A DNA stretch of 45,917 nt from Gammaproteobacteria bacterium (lineage in GTDB: Bacteria > Pseudomonadota > Gammaproteobacteria > Steroidobacterales > Steroidobacteraceae), in assembly GCA_003137095.1 (NCBI GenBank), contig PLET01000046.1:12844-58760 (forward strand). The letters run 5' to 3'. The notes below the pieces were generated by a model. That model was given only the letters and a program-made list of their open reading frames with translations, was not told the origin of the DNA and made no database searches. Each line of letters starts with the position of its first letter. The first letter of the stretch is position 1. This document shows positions 1-10,818 of the stretch, piece by piece. The translations under genes and the position numbers were made by a program.

Positions 1-1643
1 GTAATTCCCATGATTACCGCCTGCACCGGCGCGATCCAGGTTGGCAGCTTCCCAGCATGGTGCTCGATCAAAATGCCGATAAACCGCTCCAAGGAGCCGA
101 ACATCGCCCGATGCAGCATCACCGGCTGGTGCCGTTGGCCATCCTCCCCGACATAGCTCGCCCCCAGGCGTGCCGGCAGATTCGGGTCGACCTGCAGGGT
201 GCCGCACTGCCATTCGCGTCCGATGGCGTCGCGCAGCACGAACTCGAGCTTCGGACCATAGAAGGCGCCCTCGCCCGGATTCAGCGTGGTCTCGATGCCC
301 GCCGCGTCGGCGGCCGTCCTCAGTGCCGCCTCGTAGATGTCCCAGGTCTCGTCGGATCCGACCCGCTTGGCCGGCCGATCGGAGAACTTGATGCGCACGT
401 CGTCGAAGCCGAAGTCGCGGTAGATACTCAGGATCAACTCGGTCACCTTGACGGATTCCTCGGTGATCTGTTCGGTGGTGCAAAAGATATGCGCATCGTC
501 CTGGGTGAATGCCCGCACGCGCATGAGCCCGTGCAGCGCGCCCGAAGGCTCGTAGCGGTGCACCTTGCCGAATTCCGCCAGGCGCAGCGGCAGTTCGCGA
601 TAGCTGCGCAATCCCTGCTTGAAGACCTGCACGTGACCCGGGCAATTCATCGGCTTGATGGCGAACACGCGTTCGTCGGGCGTCGTCGTCAAGTACATGT
701 TTTCACCGAAATTTGCGATGTGTCCGGACTGCACCCAGAGTTCGCGATCCATGATTTCCGGGGTGTTCACCTCATGGTAGCCGGCTGCATTCTGGCGCTC
801 GCGCATATAGGCAATCAGGGACTGGAACAACGCCCAGCCCTTCGGATGCCAGAACACCGCCCCCGGGGCCTCCTCCTGCAGATGAAACAGGTCGAGTTCC
901 TTGCCGATGCGGCGGTGATCGCGCTTCTCGGCCTCCTCCAGGCGGGTCAGGTATTCCTTGAGTTGCTTCTCGGTCGCCCAGGCCGTGCCATAGATCCGCT
1001 GCAGCATCTCGTTGCGCGAGTCGCCCCGCCAATAGGCCCCCGCGACCTTCATCAGCTTGAAGGCCTTGAGCTTGCCGGTGCTCGGCACGTGCGGACCCCG
1101 GCACAAATCCTCCCACGTGCCCTGGCCGTACAGGCTGATCGGTTCATTCGAGGGTATGGCGCCGATGATCTCCGCCTTGTAGCGCTCGCCGATGCTCTTG
1201 AAGTGCTCCACCGCCGCATCCCGCGGCATGACCCGGCGATGCACCGGCAGATCCTTGGCGGCGATTTCCGCCATGCGCTTCTCGATGGCGGCCAGATCCT
1301 CCGTGGAAAAAGCCCGCTTATAGGCGAAATCATAATAAAACCCATCTTCGATGACCGGACCGATGGTCACCTGGGCATCGGGAAACAGCTCCTGCACCGC
1401 GTTGGCGAGCAAATGCGCGGTCGAATGGCGGATGATCTCAAGACCGTCCGCGTCCCGTTCGGTCACGATGCTGACGGCGGCGTCGCGATCCACCACAAAC
1501 GACGTGTCGACCAGCCGTCCATCGACCCGGCCCGCCAGGGCCGCTTTGGCGAGGCCCGCGCCGATGCCGGCGGCGATATCCTGAACGGATACCGGCTGAT
1601 CAAAGTGCTTCTGGCTGCCGTCGGGAAGTGTGATTGCGGGCAT
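1..1643 (-). CDS. thrS: Threonyl-tRNA synthetase, 3' end cut by window edge
   Basis: Class II synthetase that charges tRNA-Thr in the cytoplasm. 547 codons are present; against about 640 residues in the family, the C-terminal anticodon-binding domain lies outside the window. The ATG at 1643 gives [11 protein letters not shown], the start of the TGS domain. The editing domain follows (RHSTAHLL near residue 75, LCRGPH near 180). The catalytic core shows [21 protein letters not shown] (motif 2), DDAHIFC and [13 protein letters not shown] (motif 3). The Cys of MNCPGH and the His residues of DDAHIF and MLHR are the expected zinc ligands. The reading frame was worked out directly from the minus strand because it runs off the window. 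tRNA-Val lies just upstream on the same strand. Identification is secure. Confidence 0.97.
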   Translation of the reverse strand, partial: MPAITLPDGSQKHFDQPVSVQDIAAGIGAGLAKAALAGRVDGRLVDTSFVVDRDAAVSIVTERDADGLEIIRHSTAHLLANAVQELFPDAQVTIGPVIEDGFYYDFAYKRAFSTEDLAAIEKRMAEIAAKDLPVHRRVMPRDAAVEHFKSIGERYKAEIIGAIPSNEPISLYGQGTWEDLCRGPHVPSTGKLKAFKLMKVAGAYWRGDSRNEMLQRIYGTAWATEKQLKEYLTRLEEAEKRDHRRIGKELDLFHLQEEAPGAVFWHPKGWALFQSLIAYMRERQNAAGYHEVNTPEIMDRELWVQSGHIANFGENMYLTTTPDERVFAIKPMNCPGHVQVFKQGLRSYRELPLRLAEFGKVHRYEPSGALHGLMRVRAFTQDDAHIFCTTEQITEESVKVTELILSIYRDFGFDDVRIKFSDRPAKRVGSDETWDIYEAALRTAADAAGIETTLNPGEGAFYGPKLEFVLRDAIGREWQCGTLQVDPNLPARLGASYVGEDGQRHQPVMLHRAMFGSLERFIGILIEHHAGKLPTWIAPVQAVIMGI

Positions 1644-1698
1644 AACGTCGAATGCTACCCAGGGTGCCGCCCTTCAGACTCGGCACCCCATGCGAGGA

Positions 1699-1773
1699 TG
1701 GTGCGCGCTAGTGGGATCGAACCACTGACCCCCACCATGTCAAGGTGATGCTCTACCGCTGAGCTAAGCGCGC
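1699..1773 (-). tRNA. tRNA-Val (GAC anticodon)
   Basis: Minus-strand cloverleaf: acceptor GCGCGCT pairs with AGCGCGC, the D-arm is GCTC...GAGC, the anticodon loop is CTTGACA with anticodon GAC, and the T-arm contains GGTTCGATCC. Discriminator A is followed by an encoded CCA (1701-1699). The body is 72 nt plus CCA. It sits between the FHA gene and thrS on the same strand. Confidence 0.96.
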
Positions 1774-1823
1774 TCGAAGGGCGCGAAAGATACCGGATTC
1801 GACGGCTTCAATAAAGCGAAAAT

Positions 1824-1840
1824 CGGGCCTTTTCGGCCCG
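1824..1840 (-). terminator. Rho-independent terminator after the FHA gene
   Basis: CGGGCC, a loop of five bases, then GGCCCG form a 6-bp GC stem 17 bases past the stop codon of the FHA gene on the minus strand. The stem is followed on that strand by GATTTTCGCTTTATT, a T-rich but interrupted tract. It would separate the FHA transcript from tRNA-Val. Confidence 0.55.
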
Positions 1841-1857
1841 GATCGCCCAAAATCCCG

Positions 1858-3789
1858 TCATTCCCGTGCGCGCGATGCCGGTTTGGCCGAAACGCGGAAC
1901 TGCGACTCGCCTATGGTGAGCGCATCGCCGTCGTTGAGCGCCTGCCGGCTGACCTTCCGGCCGTTGACCAGCACGCCGTTGGTGCTGTTCAGATCCTCGA
2001 TGATGATGTCACGAGGCCCGACCACGATGAGCGCATGGTGGCGGCTCACGGAGGAGGAATCGATCTGCAGTTCGCAGCCCGCCGCCCGACCCACCCGGGT
2101 GCGCTTGCCCAACAGGTGCGTGACCGCCTTGCCGCCGTCGACGCGCACCAGCTCCACGATCAGGTCGGATTCCGGCCGTGCGCCACCGGCCGGCACCGGC
2201 GCCGGCGCCGACGGCGGTGCTGGCGTCACGCCCAGGCGCTCGATGCTGGTCTGGATGCGACCCAACACGTTGGCATTGTTGCTCTCGCTGCGCTCGAGCC
2301 GACGGATGAGGAATTCGCGCTCCTCGAGCGCGCCGCGCGTGCGCTCGAGAGAGGAGCGCAGTTTGGCGTTCTCGCCTTCCACATCGTTGCTGCGCGCGGT
2401 CATGGCGGTCAATTCCGACGTCAGGCGGTGCACTTCGGCTTCGATCACCTCGATCGGCCGCCGAGCCTCCTTCAGCTGGGCGCCGAGCACGCTCATCTCC
2501 TGATGGGCCGCCGCCGCTTCGGATTGCAGGCGGGCGATGTCGGCCGCCTGCTGCGCACTCTTCTGTTGTGCGGCATCCAGCAGTTCATTCAAGCGCCGCG
2601 CCTCATCGCTGCCGGTGAGGCGCGTCGCCTCGATCACCGCATCGCGCGCCGCAACGAGATCCGTGAGCCGCGTCTGTTCGGCCTCGAGGGCCGCCACCCG
2701 GGCGCTGAGCTCGGCGTGAGCCTGCTGGTGCTGCAGCAGTTCCTGCGCCCTGGCCGCGAGCGACGCCTCGCTATTGGCAGCGGCGCCGCGCAACTCGTCG
2801 ATGCTCTGGCGCCGCGCTTCGAGTTCCGCGGTCTGGGCATCCACCTGGCGCTGCAGCCGATCGCGCTCCGATTGCAGCGCGCCGGTGGCCGCCTGGGCCG
2901 CATCGACCTCGGCTTCCATTTCGCGGATGACGTTGTGGTGGTAGCCCTGGCGCCAGTCGCGGGTCCGCAATGACTCCAGGAAGGAGGTGGATTGCACGCG
3001 CACCCCCTGCAGCTCCGCCCGGGTAACCAGCAGTTCGGACTCGCGGCGCTTCATCTGTTCGGACAGCTGCGAGACCGTGGATTTGCTGGTGTTCAATTCC
3101 TGATCGAGCGACGCGGCGCGGGCGCGTGCCGCCTGCAGATCCGCCTCCAGCTGGCTGCCCGTGCGGTATCGCTCCTCGAGTTCGGGAACTATCTTTGCGT
3201 GCTGCTGCTGCAGGGCCACGAGTTGCGCGTCGCGCTCGCCCAGTGAGTGCAGCACCTGCGCGATCGTGGCATCGCGCGTGGCGAGCGAATCCTTCAGGGC
3301 GCGGCTTTCACCGAGCAGCCGCTCCGCCTCGCGCAGCGCAACTTGCTCGCTGCCCTTCGCCTTCTCGACGGTGGCCGTCTTGTCCTCCAGCGCCTTCTCG
3401 AAATCGCGGGCACGGGCCTGCTGGGTTTCGAGCGCTGTTCGGATCGAAGCCACGTCTGCGGCGAGCGCATTGGCCCGGACGACGGCGGCGGATTCGGCCT
3501 CGAGCGCCTTCTGATAGGCTCGCTCGAGCGCCTCATGCTCGGCGTTTTGCCGGGCGATGCGCTCCTCGACGGAGCGAACGGTCTCGGCGAGAGACGGCAG
3601 ATCGAGGCTCGAGGGGCGCGGGAATTCGCCGGTCGTCGCCACTCCGGAGAGGTTCGCACCGCCGGCGGGATGTTCGGGGGGAACCGCATCGTCGGCGTCA
3701 TCCTGGTCGAAGGCAGCCATGTCCAACGCCGGCAACCGGTCGGTCTTCTCCAGATCGATTTCCTGCGTCTGGCCAATTTCTTGCGGCAT
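1858..3789 (-). CDS. Coiled-coil protein with C-terminal FHA domain
   Basis: 643 residues from the ATG at 3789. A GTG nine codons upstream (3816) is open too, but GGAG six bases before the ATG decides the start. An acidic N-terminus is followed by roughly 450 residues of heptad-rich, Ala/Gln/Glu/Arg-rich coiled coil, a short Pro/Ala linker (PAPPSAPAPVPAGG) and an FHA domain over the last 90 residues. The FHA motifs GRAAGCELQI, SSSVSRHHA and LNSTNGVLVNG are intact and would bind phosphothreonine. No signal peptide or membrane segment is seen, so a cytoplasmic scaffold or adaptor is likely. It follows uvrB on the same strand after 82 bases. The partner kinase is not in the window and the function is otherwise unknown. 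Confidence 0.85.
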   Translation of the reverse strand: MPQEIGQTQEIDLEKTDRLPALDMAAFDQDDADDAVPPEHPAGGANLSGVATTGEFPRPSSLDLPSLAETVRSVEERIARQNAEHEALERAYQKALEAESAAVVRANALAADVASIRTALETQQARARDFEKALEDKTATVEKAKGSEQVALREAERLLGESRALKDSLATRDATIAQVLHSLGERDAQLVALQQQHAKIVPELEERYRTGSQLEADLQAARARAASLDQELNTSKSTVSQLSEQMKRRESELLVTRAELQGVRVQSTSFLESLRTRDWRQGYHHNVIREMEAEVDAAQAATGALQSERDRLQRQVDAQTAELEARRQSIDELRGAAANSEASLAARAQELLQHQQAHAELSARVAALEAEQTRLTDLVAARDAVIEATRLTGSDEARRLNELLDAAQQKSAQQAADIARLQSEAAAAHQEMSVLGAQLKEARRPIEVIEAEVHRLTSELTAMTARSNDVEGENAKLRSSLERTRGALEEREFLIRRLERSESNNANVLGRIQTSIERLGVTPAPPSAPAPVPAGGARPESDLIVELVRVDGGKAVTHLLGKRTRVGRAAGCELQIDSSSVSRHHALIVVGPRDIIIEDLNSTNGVLVNGRKVSRQALNDGDALTIGESQFRVSAKPASRARE

Positions 3790-3871
3790 CTTCAACTCCG
3801 CCGGAGCTTCCGGCACTTCATCGGGACATGGTAGGTCATTGTGTTACCATATACGTTGCGCATTTGCCGGT

Positions 3872-5866
3872 TTAGCCGACGAGTTTGTGAGGCAAACCGA
3901 AGGCGGCTTGGCGCAGACTGTGAATCTCGTCACGTATTCGCGCGGCCTGCTCGAATTCCAGATTTCGGGCGAGTTTTTGCATCTCCGCTTCGAGCTTTTT
4001 GAGCCGCTTGGCGGCCTGATCCGGCGCCATCGACGCGTAATCCTCCCGCAGCGTTTCCGCTTCGCGCACGCTGCGCGCACCCTCCATCACATCGCCGACC
4101 GCCTTGACGATGCTGCGCGGCGTGATGCCGTGGATAAGGTTGAATTCGATCTGCTTGCAGCGGCGCCGGTCGGTCTCGGCGATCGCCCGCTCCATGGAGC
4201 CGGTGCGCACGTCGGCATACAGGATCGCCCGGCCCTGCACATTGCGTGCGGCCCGCCCGATGGTCTGAATCAATGAACCCTCCGAGCGCAGAAAGCCCTC
4301 CTTGTCGGCATCTAGAATCGCGACCAGGGACACCTCCGGCATGTCGAGGCCCTCGCGCAGCAGATTGATGCCCACGATCACGTCGAATTTGCCCAGGCGC
4401 AGATCGCGAATAATCTCCGAGCGCTCCACCGTCTCGATGTCGGAATGCAGATAACGAACTTTGACACCATGTTCGCCGAGGTATTCGGTCAGATCCTCCG
4501 CCATCCGCTTGGTGAGCGTGGTCACCAGCACGCGTTCGCGGCGCTGCGCGCGCAGCCGGATCTCGGACAGCAGATCATCCACCTGCGCACGCACCGGGCG
4601 CACCTCCACCTGCGGATCGACCAGCCCGGTGGGACGCACCACCTGTTCGACCACCTGGGCCGACACGCGCTTCTCGTAGGCCGCCGGTGTTGCGGAGACA
4701 TAAATGGATTGCGGTGCCATTTTCTCGAACTCATCGAAGCGCAACGGTCGGTTGTCGAGCGCCGAGGGCAGGCGAAATCCATATTCCACCAGCGTCTCCT
4801 TGCGCGAACGGTCACCCTTGTACATGGCGCCGAGCTGCGGAATGGTCTGGTGGCTCTCATCGACGATCAGCAGCGCGTTGTCCGGCAGATAGTCGAACAG
4901 GCACGGCGGCGGTTCGCCCGCGGAACGTCCCGACAGATAGCGCGAATAATTTTCGATGCCGGCGCAGTAGCCGACCTCATTCATCATCTCCAGATCGAAC
5001 AAGGTGCGCTGCTGCAGGCGTTGCGCTTCCACCAGTTTGTTCGCGGCATGCAGTTCCGCCAGCCGGCCGCGCAGCTCTTCGCGAATCTCGTCCACCGCCT
5101 TGTGCACCCGCTCCTTCGGCGTGACGTAGTGGGTCGACGGATACACCGTGAGGCGCGGCACGCGGCGCAGAACTTCGCCGGTCAGCGGATCGAAGAAGCT
5201 CAGGCTCTCCACCTGATCATCGAACAGCTCGACCCGCACGGCCTCACGTTCGGATTCGGCGGGAAAGATGTCGACGACATCGCCGCGCGCGCGGTAAGTA
5301 CCCTGCTGCAGGTCCATTTCGTTGCGGGTGTACTGCATGTCCGCCAACCGCCGCAGCAGCTTGCGCTGGTCGAGCCGATCGCCGCGCGACAAGTGCAGCA
5401 CCATGCTGAGATAGGCTTGGGGATCTCCCAGGCCGTAGATCGCCGACACCGTGGCCACGATGATCGAGTCGGGTCTCTCCAGCAGCGCCTTGGTCGCCGA
5501 TAGACGCATCTGTTCGATGTGCTCGTTGATCGACGCATCCTTCTCGATGAAGGTGTCGGAAGCGGGCACGTACGCCTCCGGCTGGTAATAGTCGTAATAC
5601 GAGACGAAGTATTCCACCGCATTCTTGGGAAAGAACACCTTGAATTCACCGTATAGCTGCGCCGCCAGGGTCTTGTTGTGCGCCAGGACCAGCGCCGGCC
5701 TCTGGACCTGCTGGATCACGTTTGCGATGGTGAAGGTCTTGCCGGAGCCGGTGACGCCCAGCAGCGTTTGATGTGCCAGCCCGCTGCCGAGTCCATCGAC
5801 AAGCAATTCAATGGCTTGCGGCTGATCGCCGGCCGGCAAATAGTCTGAAAACAGTTGAAAACTCAT
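3872..5866 (-). CDS. uvrB: UvrABC excision repair subunit B
   Basis: DNA-damage verification helicase-like subunit of nucleotide excision repair; it loads from UvrA2 and recruits UvrC. 664 residues from the ATG at 5866 ([19 protein letters not shown]). An upstream ATG nine codons earlier is unlikely, because family members start here. Visible motifs: Walker A GVTGSGKT, the beta-hairpin region [12 protein letters not shown], Walker [29 protein letters not shown] (motifs V/VI) and a C-terminal UVR domain ([19 protein letters not shown]) for UvrC contact. Length is normal. It is divergent from the aminotransferase across only 60 bases. I saw no convincing LexA box in that gap. Confidence 0.97.
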   Translation of the reverse strand: MSFQLFSDYLPAGDQPQAIELLVDGLGSGLAHQTLLGVTGSGKTFTIANVIQQVQRPALVLAHNKTLAAQLYGEFKVFFPKNAVEYFVSYYDYYQPEAYVPASDTFIEKDASINEHIEQMRLSATKALLERPDSIIVATVSAIYGLGDPQAYLSMVLHLSRGDRLDQRKLLRRLADMQYTRNEMDLQQGTYRARGDVVDIFPAESEREAVRVELFDDQVESLSFFDPLTGEVLRRVPRLTVYPSTHYVTPKERVHKAVDEIREELRGRLAELHAANKLVEAQRLQQRTLFDLEMMNEVGYCAGIENYSRYLSGRSAGEPPPCLFDYLPDNALLIVDESHQTIPQLGAMYKGDRSRKETLVEYGFRLPSALDNRPLRFDEFEKMAPQSIYVSATPAAYEKRVSAQVVEQVVRPTGLVDPQVEVRPVRAQVDDLLSEIRLRAQRRERVLVTTLTKRMAEDLTEYLGEHGVKVRYLHSDIETVERSEIIRDLRLGKFDVIVGINLLREGLDMPEVSLVAILDADKEGFLRSEGSLIQTIGRAARNVQGRAILYADVRTGSMERAIAETDRRRCKQIEFNLIHGITPRSIVKAVGDVMEGARSVREAETLREDYASMAPDQAAKRLKKLEAEMQKLARNLEFEQAARIRDEIHSLRQAAFGLPHKLVG

Positions 5867-5926
5867 AGCCACATTCTCGCATTTTTCGTACACTTCGCCG
5901 CCGATTATTGCAAACAGGATATCCCC

Positions 5927-7132
5927 TTGACCGTAGCCCTCTCCAAGCGCGTCCAGAAGGTCAAGCCCTCCCCAACCCTCGCGGTGACCGCCCGCGCAGC
6001 CAAGCTCAAGGCCGAGGGCAAGGACATCATCGGACTGGGCGCCGGGGAGCCGGATTTCGATACGCCGGCGCCTATTGCCGAGGCCGGAATCGAGGCGATC
6101 CGCAAGGGGCTCACCCGCTATACCGCGGTCGACGGCACGAACGAACTGAAGGACGCGATCATCGCCAAGTTCAGGCGCGACAACGAATTGAGCTATGAGC
6201 GGTCGCAGATCATCGTCTCATCGGGCGCCAAACAGACCTGTTTCAACATCTGCGCCGCGCTGCTCGATCCGGGTGATGAATGCATCATTCCGGCACCCTA
6301 CTGGGTGTCCTATCCCGACATGGTGCTGCTGGCGGACGGCACGCCCGTCAGCGTGTATGCGGGTCCCGAACAGGGCTACAAGATCACCCCGGCGCAATTG
6401 GCCGCGGCGATCACTCCCCGGACCAAGCTCATGTTCGTCAACAGCCCGAGCAATCCGACCGGTGCCGCCTATACGCGGGTCGAGTTGCAGGCCCTCGGGG
6501 AGGTGCTCGAGCGCCACCCGAACATCGTGATTGCCTCGGATGAGATATACGAGCACATTTATTGGGCCGCGGAGCCCTTTGCCAGCTTTGCGCAGGCCAA
6601 TCCACAGCTCTACGATCGGACGGTCACCATCAACGGCTGCTCCAAGGTTTACGCGATGACCGGATGGCGCATCGGCTATTGCGGCGCGTCCAAGGCGCTG
6701 GTGGCTGCCATGGGCACCATTCAAGGCCAGTCCACCTCCAATCCATCGAGCATTTCGCAGCGCGCCGCAACCGTGGCGCTGAACGGTGATCAAAGTTGCG
6801 TCGCACAAATGAACACGGCGTTCCGCGAGCGGCATGACTTCGTGGTCGCCGGCTTGAATTCGTTGCCCGGCGTGTCCTGTGAGCAGGGCGCCGGCACGTT
6901 TTACGCATTCGCGAATGTCGAAGGGGCGATGCGCGCGCTCGGCATCCGCGACGATAATGCCTTTGCCGAGTATCTGCTTGTCGAGGCCGGCGTCGCCGTC
7001 GTCCCCGGCTCCGGGTTCGGAGCGCCGGGTCACATGCGGCTGTCCTTCGCCTGCGGGATGCAAACCTTGGAGGATGCCTTGCAACGGATCCGCCGGGCGC
7101 TCGCCGGGGGCGTGGTGGCCAAACGCGCCTGA
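5927..7132 (+). CDS. PLP-dependent aspartate-type aminotransferase (class I)
   Basis: Fold-type I aminotransferase of the Ib/1-gamma subgroup, probably interconverting aspartate and glutamate with 2-oxo acids in the cytosol. 401 residues from a TTG at 5927, with AGG eight bases upstream. The frame is open back to an ATG at 5855, but that would overlap the uvrB start and add a sequence foreign to the family. Motifs: [24 protein letters not shown] (PLP Asp/Tyr), [16 protein letters not shown] (Schiff-base Lys in SK) and the C-terminal Arg region MRLSFACG. It could instead prefer other amino acids, since this subgroup includes prephenate and broad-specificity enzymes. It stands alone, convergent with the glycosyltransferase. 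Confidence 0.92.
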   Translation: MTVALSKRVQKVKPSPTLAVTARAAKLKAEGKDIIGLGAGEPDFDTPAPIAEAGIEAIRKGLTRYTAVDGTNELKDAIIAKFRRDNELSYERSQIIVSSGAKQTCFNICAALLDPGDECIIPAPYWVSYPDMVLLADGTPVSVYAGPEQGYKITPAQLAAAITPRTKLMFVNSPSNPTGAAYTRVELQALGEVLERHPNIVIASDEIYEHIYWAAEPFASFAQANPQLYDRTVTINGCSKVYAMTGWRIGYCGASKALVAAMGTIQGQSTSNPSSISQRAATVALNGDQSCVAQMNTAFRERHDFVVAGLNSLPGVSCEQGAGTFYAFANVEGAMRALGIRDDNAFAEYLLVEAGVAVVPGSGFGAPGHMRLSFACGMQTLEDALQRIRRALAGGVVAKRA

Positions 7133-7157
7133 GAGCGGCGCTCGCCAATCTGGCGCT

Positions 7158-8153
7158 CTAAAGTACCGCGCTGATCCGCTCGGCCACCGCTTCCGGGCTG
7201 GCATTGCGCGCCATCAGCGATTGGCTCATCGACCGGCACGGTCCATAGCGCGACGGTTCGGTGGTCTTGAATAATCCGAGTACCCGGGCGCCGGCCGCAT
7301 CGGCCAGGTGCATGACGCCGCCATCGGCGATGACGACGATCGAGGTGGCGGCAAGCGTGGCGCCGAGCACGCGCAAATCACACGTGTGCAGCGCGGGAAT
7401 CTCCCCGTCGAGCCGCGGCCGGCCGTCGATGGGCACGAACTCCACCAGCTGCACCGAGGTTTGCCGGCGAAAATAGGCGACGATCTTGCGCCACCAGGCC
7501 GCCGGATAGCATTTTTCGCCGGTGGCGTGCGCAAATATGCCGATCCGGGTCCTGTGCCTCGAGGATGATCCCAGCACCGCCGTCAACTGCCGCTCACCCT
7601 CGCGGCGCTCGCGTTCGGTCAGGCGCAGATCCAGGGTGAGTCCCGCGCGGTTCGCGTCGCGAACCGCATCGGGGAAGTAGGCCGCGTGCAGTAAATGCAC
7701 CGGTGACTCGGCGCAATGACTCGGCGCCGTGGCAGGGTCCACCGCGTGCGTGAGCATGCGGTCGCGGCCTGGCACCCCCCAGCGGTATCCGACGCGCTCG
7801 CGGGCGCGAATCATGCCCAGCAGGAATCGCCCGGAGCGCGACTGCGGGATCGGGTCGATGGCCATGTCGAAGGATCGTCGTTTCAGGGTGAGCAGCAAAC
7901 TCAACACCTGGCTCGGATGCCGGTAGGACGCCGCCGGAAAGGCATGCACGGCCGTCACCTGGGTGAACTGGCGGAACACCGCCCCGGCTGCAACGCCGGC
8001 CGCGACCAACTCGATCTCCGCGTCCGGAAAGCGAGCCTCGAGTTCACGAACCAGGGGAGTCAGCAGGAGCGTGTTTCCCAAGCGGTGGTTGGGGCGCAGC
8101 ACCGCAATGCGGCGTACCGGAAGTGAGTTGTCCGCTGACTCAAGACCGTCCAT
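7158..8153 (-). CDS. Glycosyltransferase family 9 (heptosyltransferase-like)
   Basis: 331 residues, taking the ATG at 8153 (MDGLESADNSLPVRRIAVL); the frame stays open 39 codons upstream but that stretch has no family character. N-terminal RIAVLRPNHRLGNTLLLTPL is the acceptor-side motif of ADP-heptose:LPS heptosyltransferases. GIFAHATGEKCYPAAWWRKI and VIADGGVMHLADAAGARVLGLF match the nucleotide-sugar half. It would act at the inner membrane face in lipopolysaccharide core or related glycan assembly. No other LPS genes are adjacent, so donor and acceptor are unknown. It converges on the aminotransferase with 25 bases between. Confidence 0.87.
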   Translation of the reverse strand: MDGLESADNSLPVRRIAVLRPNHRLGNTLLLTPLVRELEARFPDAEIELVAAGVAAGAVFRQFTQVTAVHAFPAASYRHPSQVLSLLLTLKRRSFDMAIDPIPQSRSGRFLLGMIRARERVGYRWGVPGRDRMLTHAVDPATAPSHCAESPVHLLHAAYFPDAVRDANRAGLTLDLRLTERERREGERQLTAVLGSSSRHRTRIGIFAHATGEKCYPAAWWRKIVAYFRRQTSVQLVEFVPIDGRPRLDGEIPALHTCDLRVLGATLAATSIVVIADGGVMHLADAAGARVLGLFKTTEPSRYGPCRSMSQSLMARNASPEAVAERISAVL

Positions 8154-8463
8154 CGTTATTCTATAGACTGTCCATCGTTTCTTTTGTGGCCGCGATTCGA
8201 CTTGATCGCGGTGTTTCGCTCGCCCATCAACTAGACCACAAACAAAAATCGCCCAGGAGGAACTTTGCAATACTTCACATAGCCTGATCCGCCAGCCGCA
8301 TCACGCCCGTCCCGGCAGCGTACGAGTTCATTTGACATAGCGCAAATCCGCCGCTGCGCGACGGCCGTGCTTAAGACCCCTCGGCATATCGGAAAAGCAT
8401 GAAATTCCAGCCATTTCTTGACTTCAACACCTGGCTTCCCGACAATCCGCGCCTCTTCAGAAT
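8154..8463. other. Intergenic region between glycosyltransferase and tRNA-Asn
   Basis: 310 bases holding the divergent upstream regions of the glycosyltransferase (minus) and tRNA-Asn (plus). Apart from the tRNA promoter listed separately I see no gene, repeat or structured RNA. Open frames across it are antisense or upstream extensions without recognisable protein character. Confidence 0.6.
8418..8446 (+). promoter_or_regulatory. Sigma-70 promoter of tRNA-Asn
   Basis: TTGACT (8418-8423), a 17-base spacer, then GACAAT (8441-8446). This is a close match to -35/-10 with ideal spacing, and the tRNA 5' end follows 17 bases after the -10. Transcription may read through into glcB. Confidence 0.75.
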
Positions 8464-8538
8464 TCCCCGGTAGCTCAGTGGTAGAGCGACGGACTGTTAA
8501 TCCGTTGGTCGGCGGTTCGAATCCGTCCCGGGGAGCCA
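8464..8538 (+). tRNA. tRNA-Asn (GTT anticodon)
   Basis: Acceptor TCCCCGG pairs with CCGGGGA, the D-arm is GCTCAGTGGTAGAGC, the anticodon loop is CTGTTAA (anticodon GTT), and the T-arm contains GGTTCGAATCC. Discriminator G is followed by an encoded CCA at 8536-8538. It is immediately followed by glcB on the same strand. Confidence 0.97.
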
Positions 8539-8585
8539 ACATGAGTTGCCGGCGCCGCAGTCGCATCGGCATCGGGAATGACGCC

Positions 8586-10748
8586 ATGCGAACCATAGCC
8601 CTGGACGACGTTCAGATCGACTCCCTCCTCTACGACTTCGTCACCCGGGAGGCCATGCCCGGAACGGGCATCGATGAAGCGGCATTTTGGCCGGGATTGG
8701 CCACTCTAATCCGCACATTTGCACCGGCGAACGCGGCGCTGTTGAAGCGACGGGACGATCTGCAGACGCAGATCGATGCCTGGCACCGCCGGCAACCGGG
8801 TGCAGCCTTCGATGCCGCCCGCTACAAGGCGTTTCTCGCCGAAATCGGCTATCTGCAGGCGGAGAAGGACGGTTTCACGATCGACACCGCCCAGGTGGAT
8901 CCCGAGATCGCCCGGGTGGCCGGTCCGCAGCTCGTGGTGCCCATTAACAACGCGCGCTATGCGCTGAACGCCGCCAATGCCCGCTGGGGCAGTCTGTACG
9001 ACGCCCTGTATGGCACCGACGTCATACCGGCGGACGCAGCGGCACACACCCCGGGCTACGACCCGGCGCGCGGCGCCAAGGTGATCGCCTATGCACGGGA
9101 TTTTCTCGACGCTCAATTTCCTCTGGGCGAGGGTTCGCACGGCGATGCGACGGCGTACCGGACATCCGGGTCGGCGCTCGAGGTTGCTCTGGCAAACGGC
9201 CGCACGACCGGCCTGAAGAGCGCCGCGGCATTCGCCGGATACCAGGGCGACGCCGCATCCCCGTCGCTGGTCCTGCTGGTGCATCACGGGCTGCACGTCG
9301 AACTGCACATCGACCGTGCGCACCGCATCGGCCGCGACCACGCCGCGGGTATCAGCGATGTGGTCCTGGAATCCGCCCTGACCACCATTCAGGATTTCGA
9401 GGACTCGGTGGCCGCCGTCGACGCCGTCGACAAGGTGCAGGTGTATCGCAATTGGCTCGGTTTGATGAAGGGCAACCTGCAGGCTGGTGTCGACAAGCCG
9501 GGCGGCCGTTTCACGCGCCGGCTCAACGACGACCGGCGCTACCTGACGCCGGCCGGCACGGAATTGATACTGCCGGGCCGCAGCCTGATGCTCGCGCGCA
9601 ATGTCGGCCATCACATGCTGTCCGGCATGATCACGCTCGATGGGCAGCCGGTGCCGGAAACCCTGATCGACGCGGCCGTCACCGCACTAATCGGCCTGCA
9701 CGACCTGCGCGGACCCGGCGCGCGCCGCAATTCGCGCAGCGGCTCGATCTACATCGTCAAGCCGAAGATGCACGGTCCCGAGGAGGTTGCCTTTGCCGAC
9801 CGGCTGTTCGCGGCGGTGGAGGATCTCATCGGATTACCGCGGTATACCCTGAAGATCGGCATCATGGACGAGGAACGCCGCACCACGGTCAATCTGAAGG
9901 AGTGCATTCGCGCGGCGCGCAGCCGGGTGGTGTTCATCAACACTGGATTTCTCGATCGCACCGGCGACGAAATCCATACGTCCATGGAAGCGGCGGCGAT
10001 TCCGCGCAAGAACGACCTGAAGAAGGCGAAATGGCTGGATGCCTATGAACGCCAGAATGTCGACATCGGGCTCGCCTGCGGGCTGCGCGGACGCGCGCAG
10101 ATCGGCAAGGGCATGTGGGCCATGCCGGATCTCATGGCGGACATGCTGAGGATCAAGATCGGCCATCCGCAGGCGGGCGCCAATACGGCTTGGGTGCCTT
10201 CTCCCACGGCCGCCACCCTGCATGCGCTGCATTACCACATGGTCGACGTCGCGCAGGTCCAGAAGGCGCTGGCGGCCCGGCCGCGCGCGTCTCTCGACGA
10301 CATCCTGACTCCGCCACTGGCCGCGCAAACCAACTGGAGCGCGGCGGAACTCGAGGAGGAACTCAACAACAACGCGCAGAGCATCCTCGGCTACGTCGTG
10401 CGCTGGATCGACTCCGGGGTGGGCTGCTCGAAGGTGCCGGATTACTACAACGTCGCGCTGATGGAGGACCGCGCGACGCTGCGAATTTCGAGTCAGCATG
10501 TGGCGAACTGGCTGCGTCATGGCATCGTTTCGCGCGATCAGGTGATGCAGGCGCTGCGCCGCATGGCGCAGGTGGTCGACCGCCAGAACGCCGCGGATCC
10601 CGCCTATCGGCCGATGAGCGCCGATCTCGACCATGACATCGCCTTCGCCGCCGCCTGCGATCTGGTGTTCACCGGACGCGAGCAGCCCAACGGTTACACC
10701 GAGAGCATCCTGCACGCCCGGCGGCGGCAGAGGAAGGCATCCGCGTGA
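8586..10748 (+). CDS. glcB: Malate synthase G
   Basis: Condenses glyoxylate with acetyl-CoA to malate in the glyoxylate/glycolate route. 720 residues, the usual length of the monomeric G isoform. The ATG at 8586 aligns with family starts ([18 protein letters not shown]). An ATG at 8541, right after the tRNA CCA, is also in frame but only adds a basic tail. Hallmarks: [97 protein letters not shown], and [20 protein letters not shown] with the catalytic-base Asp region. The sequence is intact throughout. No isocitrate lyase gene lies in the window. Confidence 0.97.
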   Translation: MRTIALDDVQIDSLLYDFVTREAMPGTGIDEAAFWPGLATLIRTFAPANAALLKRRDDLQTQIDAWHRRQPGAAFDAARYKAFLAEIGYLQAEKDGFTIDTAQVDPEIARVAGPQLVVPINNARYALNAANARWGSLYDALYGTDVIPADAAAHTPGYDPARGAKVIAYARDFLDAQFPLGEGSHGDATAYRTSGSALEVALANGRTTGLKSAAAFAGYQGDAASPSLVLLVHHGLHVELHIDRAHRIGRDHAAGISDVVLESALTTIQDFEDSVAAVDAVDKVQVYRNWLGLMKGNLQAGVDKPGGRFTRRLNDDRRYLTPAGTELILPGRSLMLARNVGHHMLSGMITLDGQPVPETLIDAAVTALIGLHDLRGPGARRNSRSGSIYIVKPKMHGPEEVAFADRLFAAVEDLIGLPRYTLKIGIMDEERRTTVNLKECIRAARSRVVFINTGFLDRTGDEIHTSMEAAAIPRKNDLKKAKWLDAYERQNVDIGLACGLRGRAQIGKGMWAMPDLMADMLRIKIGHPQAGANTAWVPSPTAATLHALHYHMVDVAQVQKALAARPRASLDDILTPPLAAQTNWSAAELEEELNNNAQSILGYVVRWIDSGVGCSKVPDYYNVALMEDRATLRISSQHVANWLRHGIVSRDQVMQALRRMAQVVDRQNAADPAYRPMSADLDHDIAFAAACDLVFTGREQPNGYTESILHARRRQRKASA

Positions 10749-10761
10749 ACGGACCGCGCAG

Positions 10762-10803
10762 GTGCCGTGCAAGCGCGCGCGCCGGGAACCGCCCGCACGG
10801 TAC
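10762..10803. terminator. Hairpin between convergent glcB and MFS genes
   Basis: GTGCCGTGC (10762-10770) and GCACGGTAC (10795-10803) are inverted with one G-T mismatch, forming an 8-9 bp stem in the 70-base gap between two converging genes. There is no U-tract on either strand, so it may only mark a Rho-dependent or attenuating end. Confidence 0.35.
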
Positions 10804-10818
10804 GAATCGGCGGCGGCC

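Noticed and set aside
57..1748. Long plus-strand open frame over the left edge
   Set aside because: It is antisense to thrS, whose motifs are unambiguous on the minus strand; the plus-strand product has no domain character and runs through tRNA-Val.
5867..5926. LexA box for uvrB
   Set aside because: No CTGT-N8-ACAG pattern in the gap or just inside the gene start.
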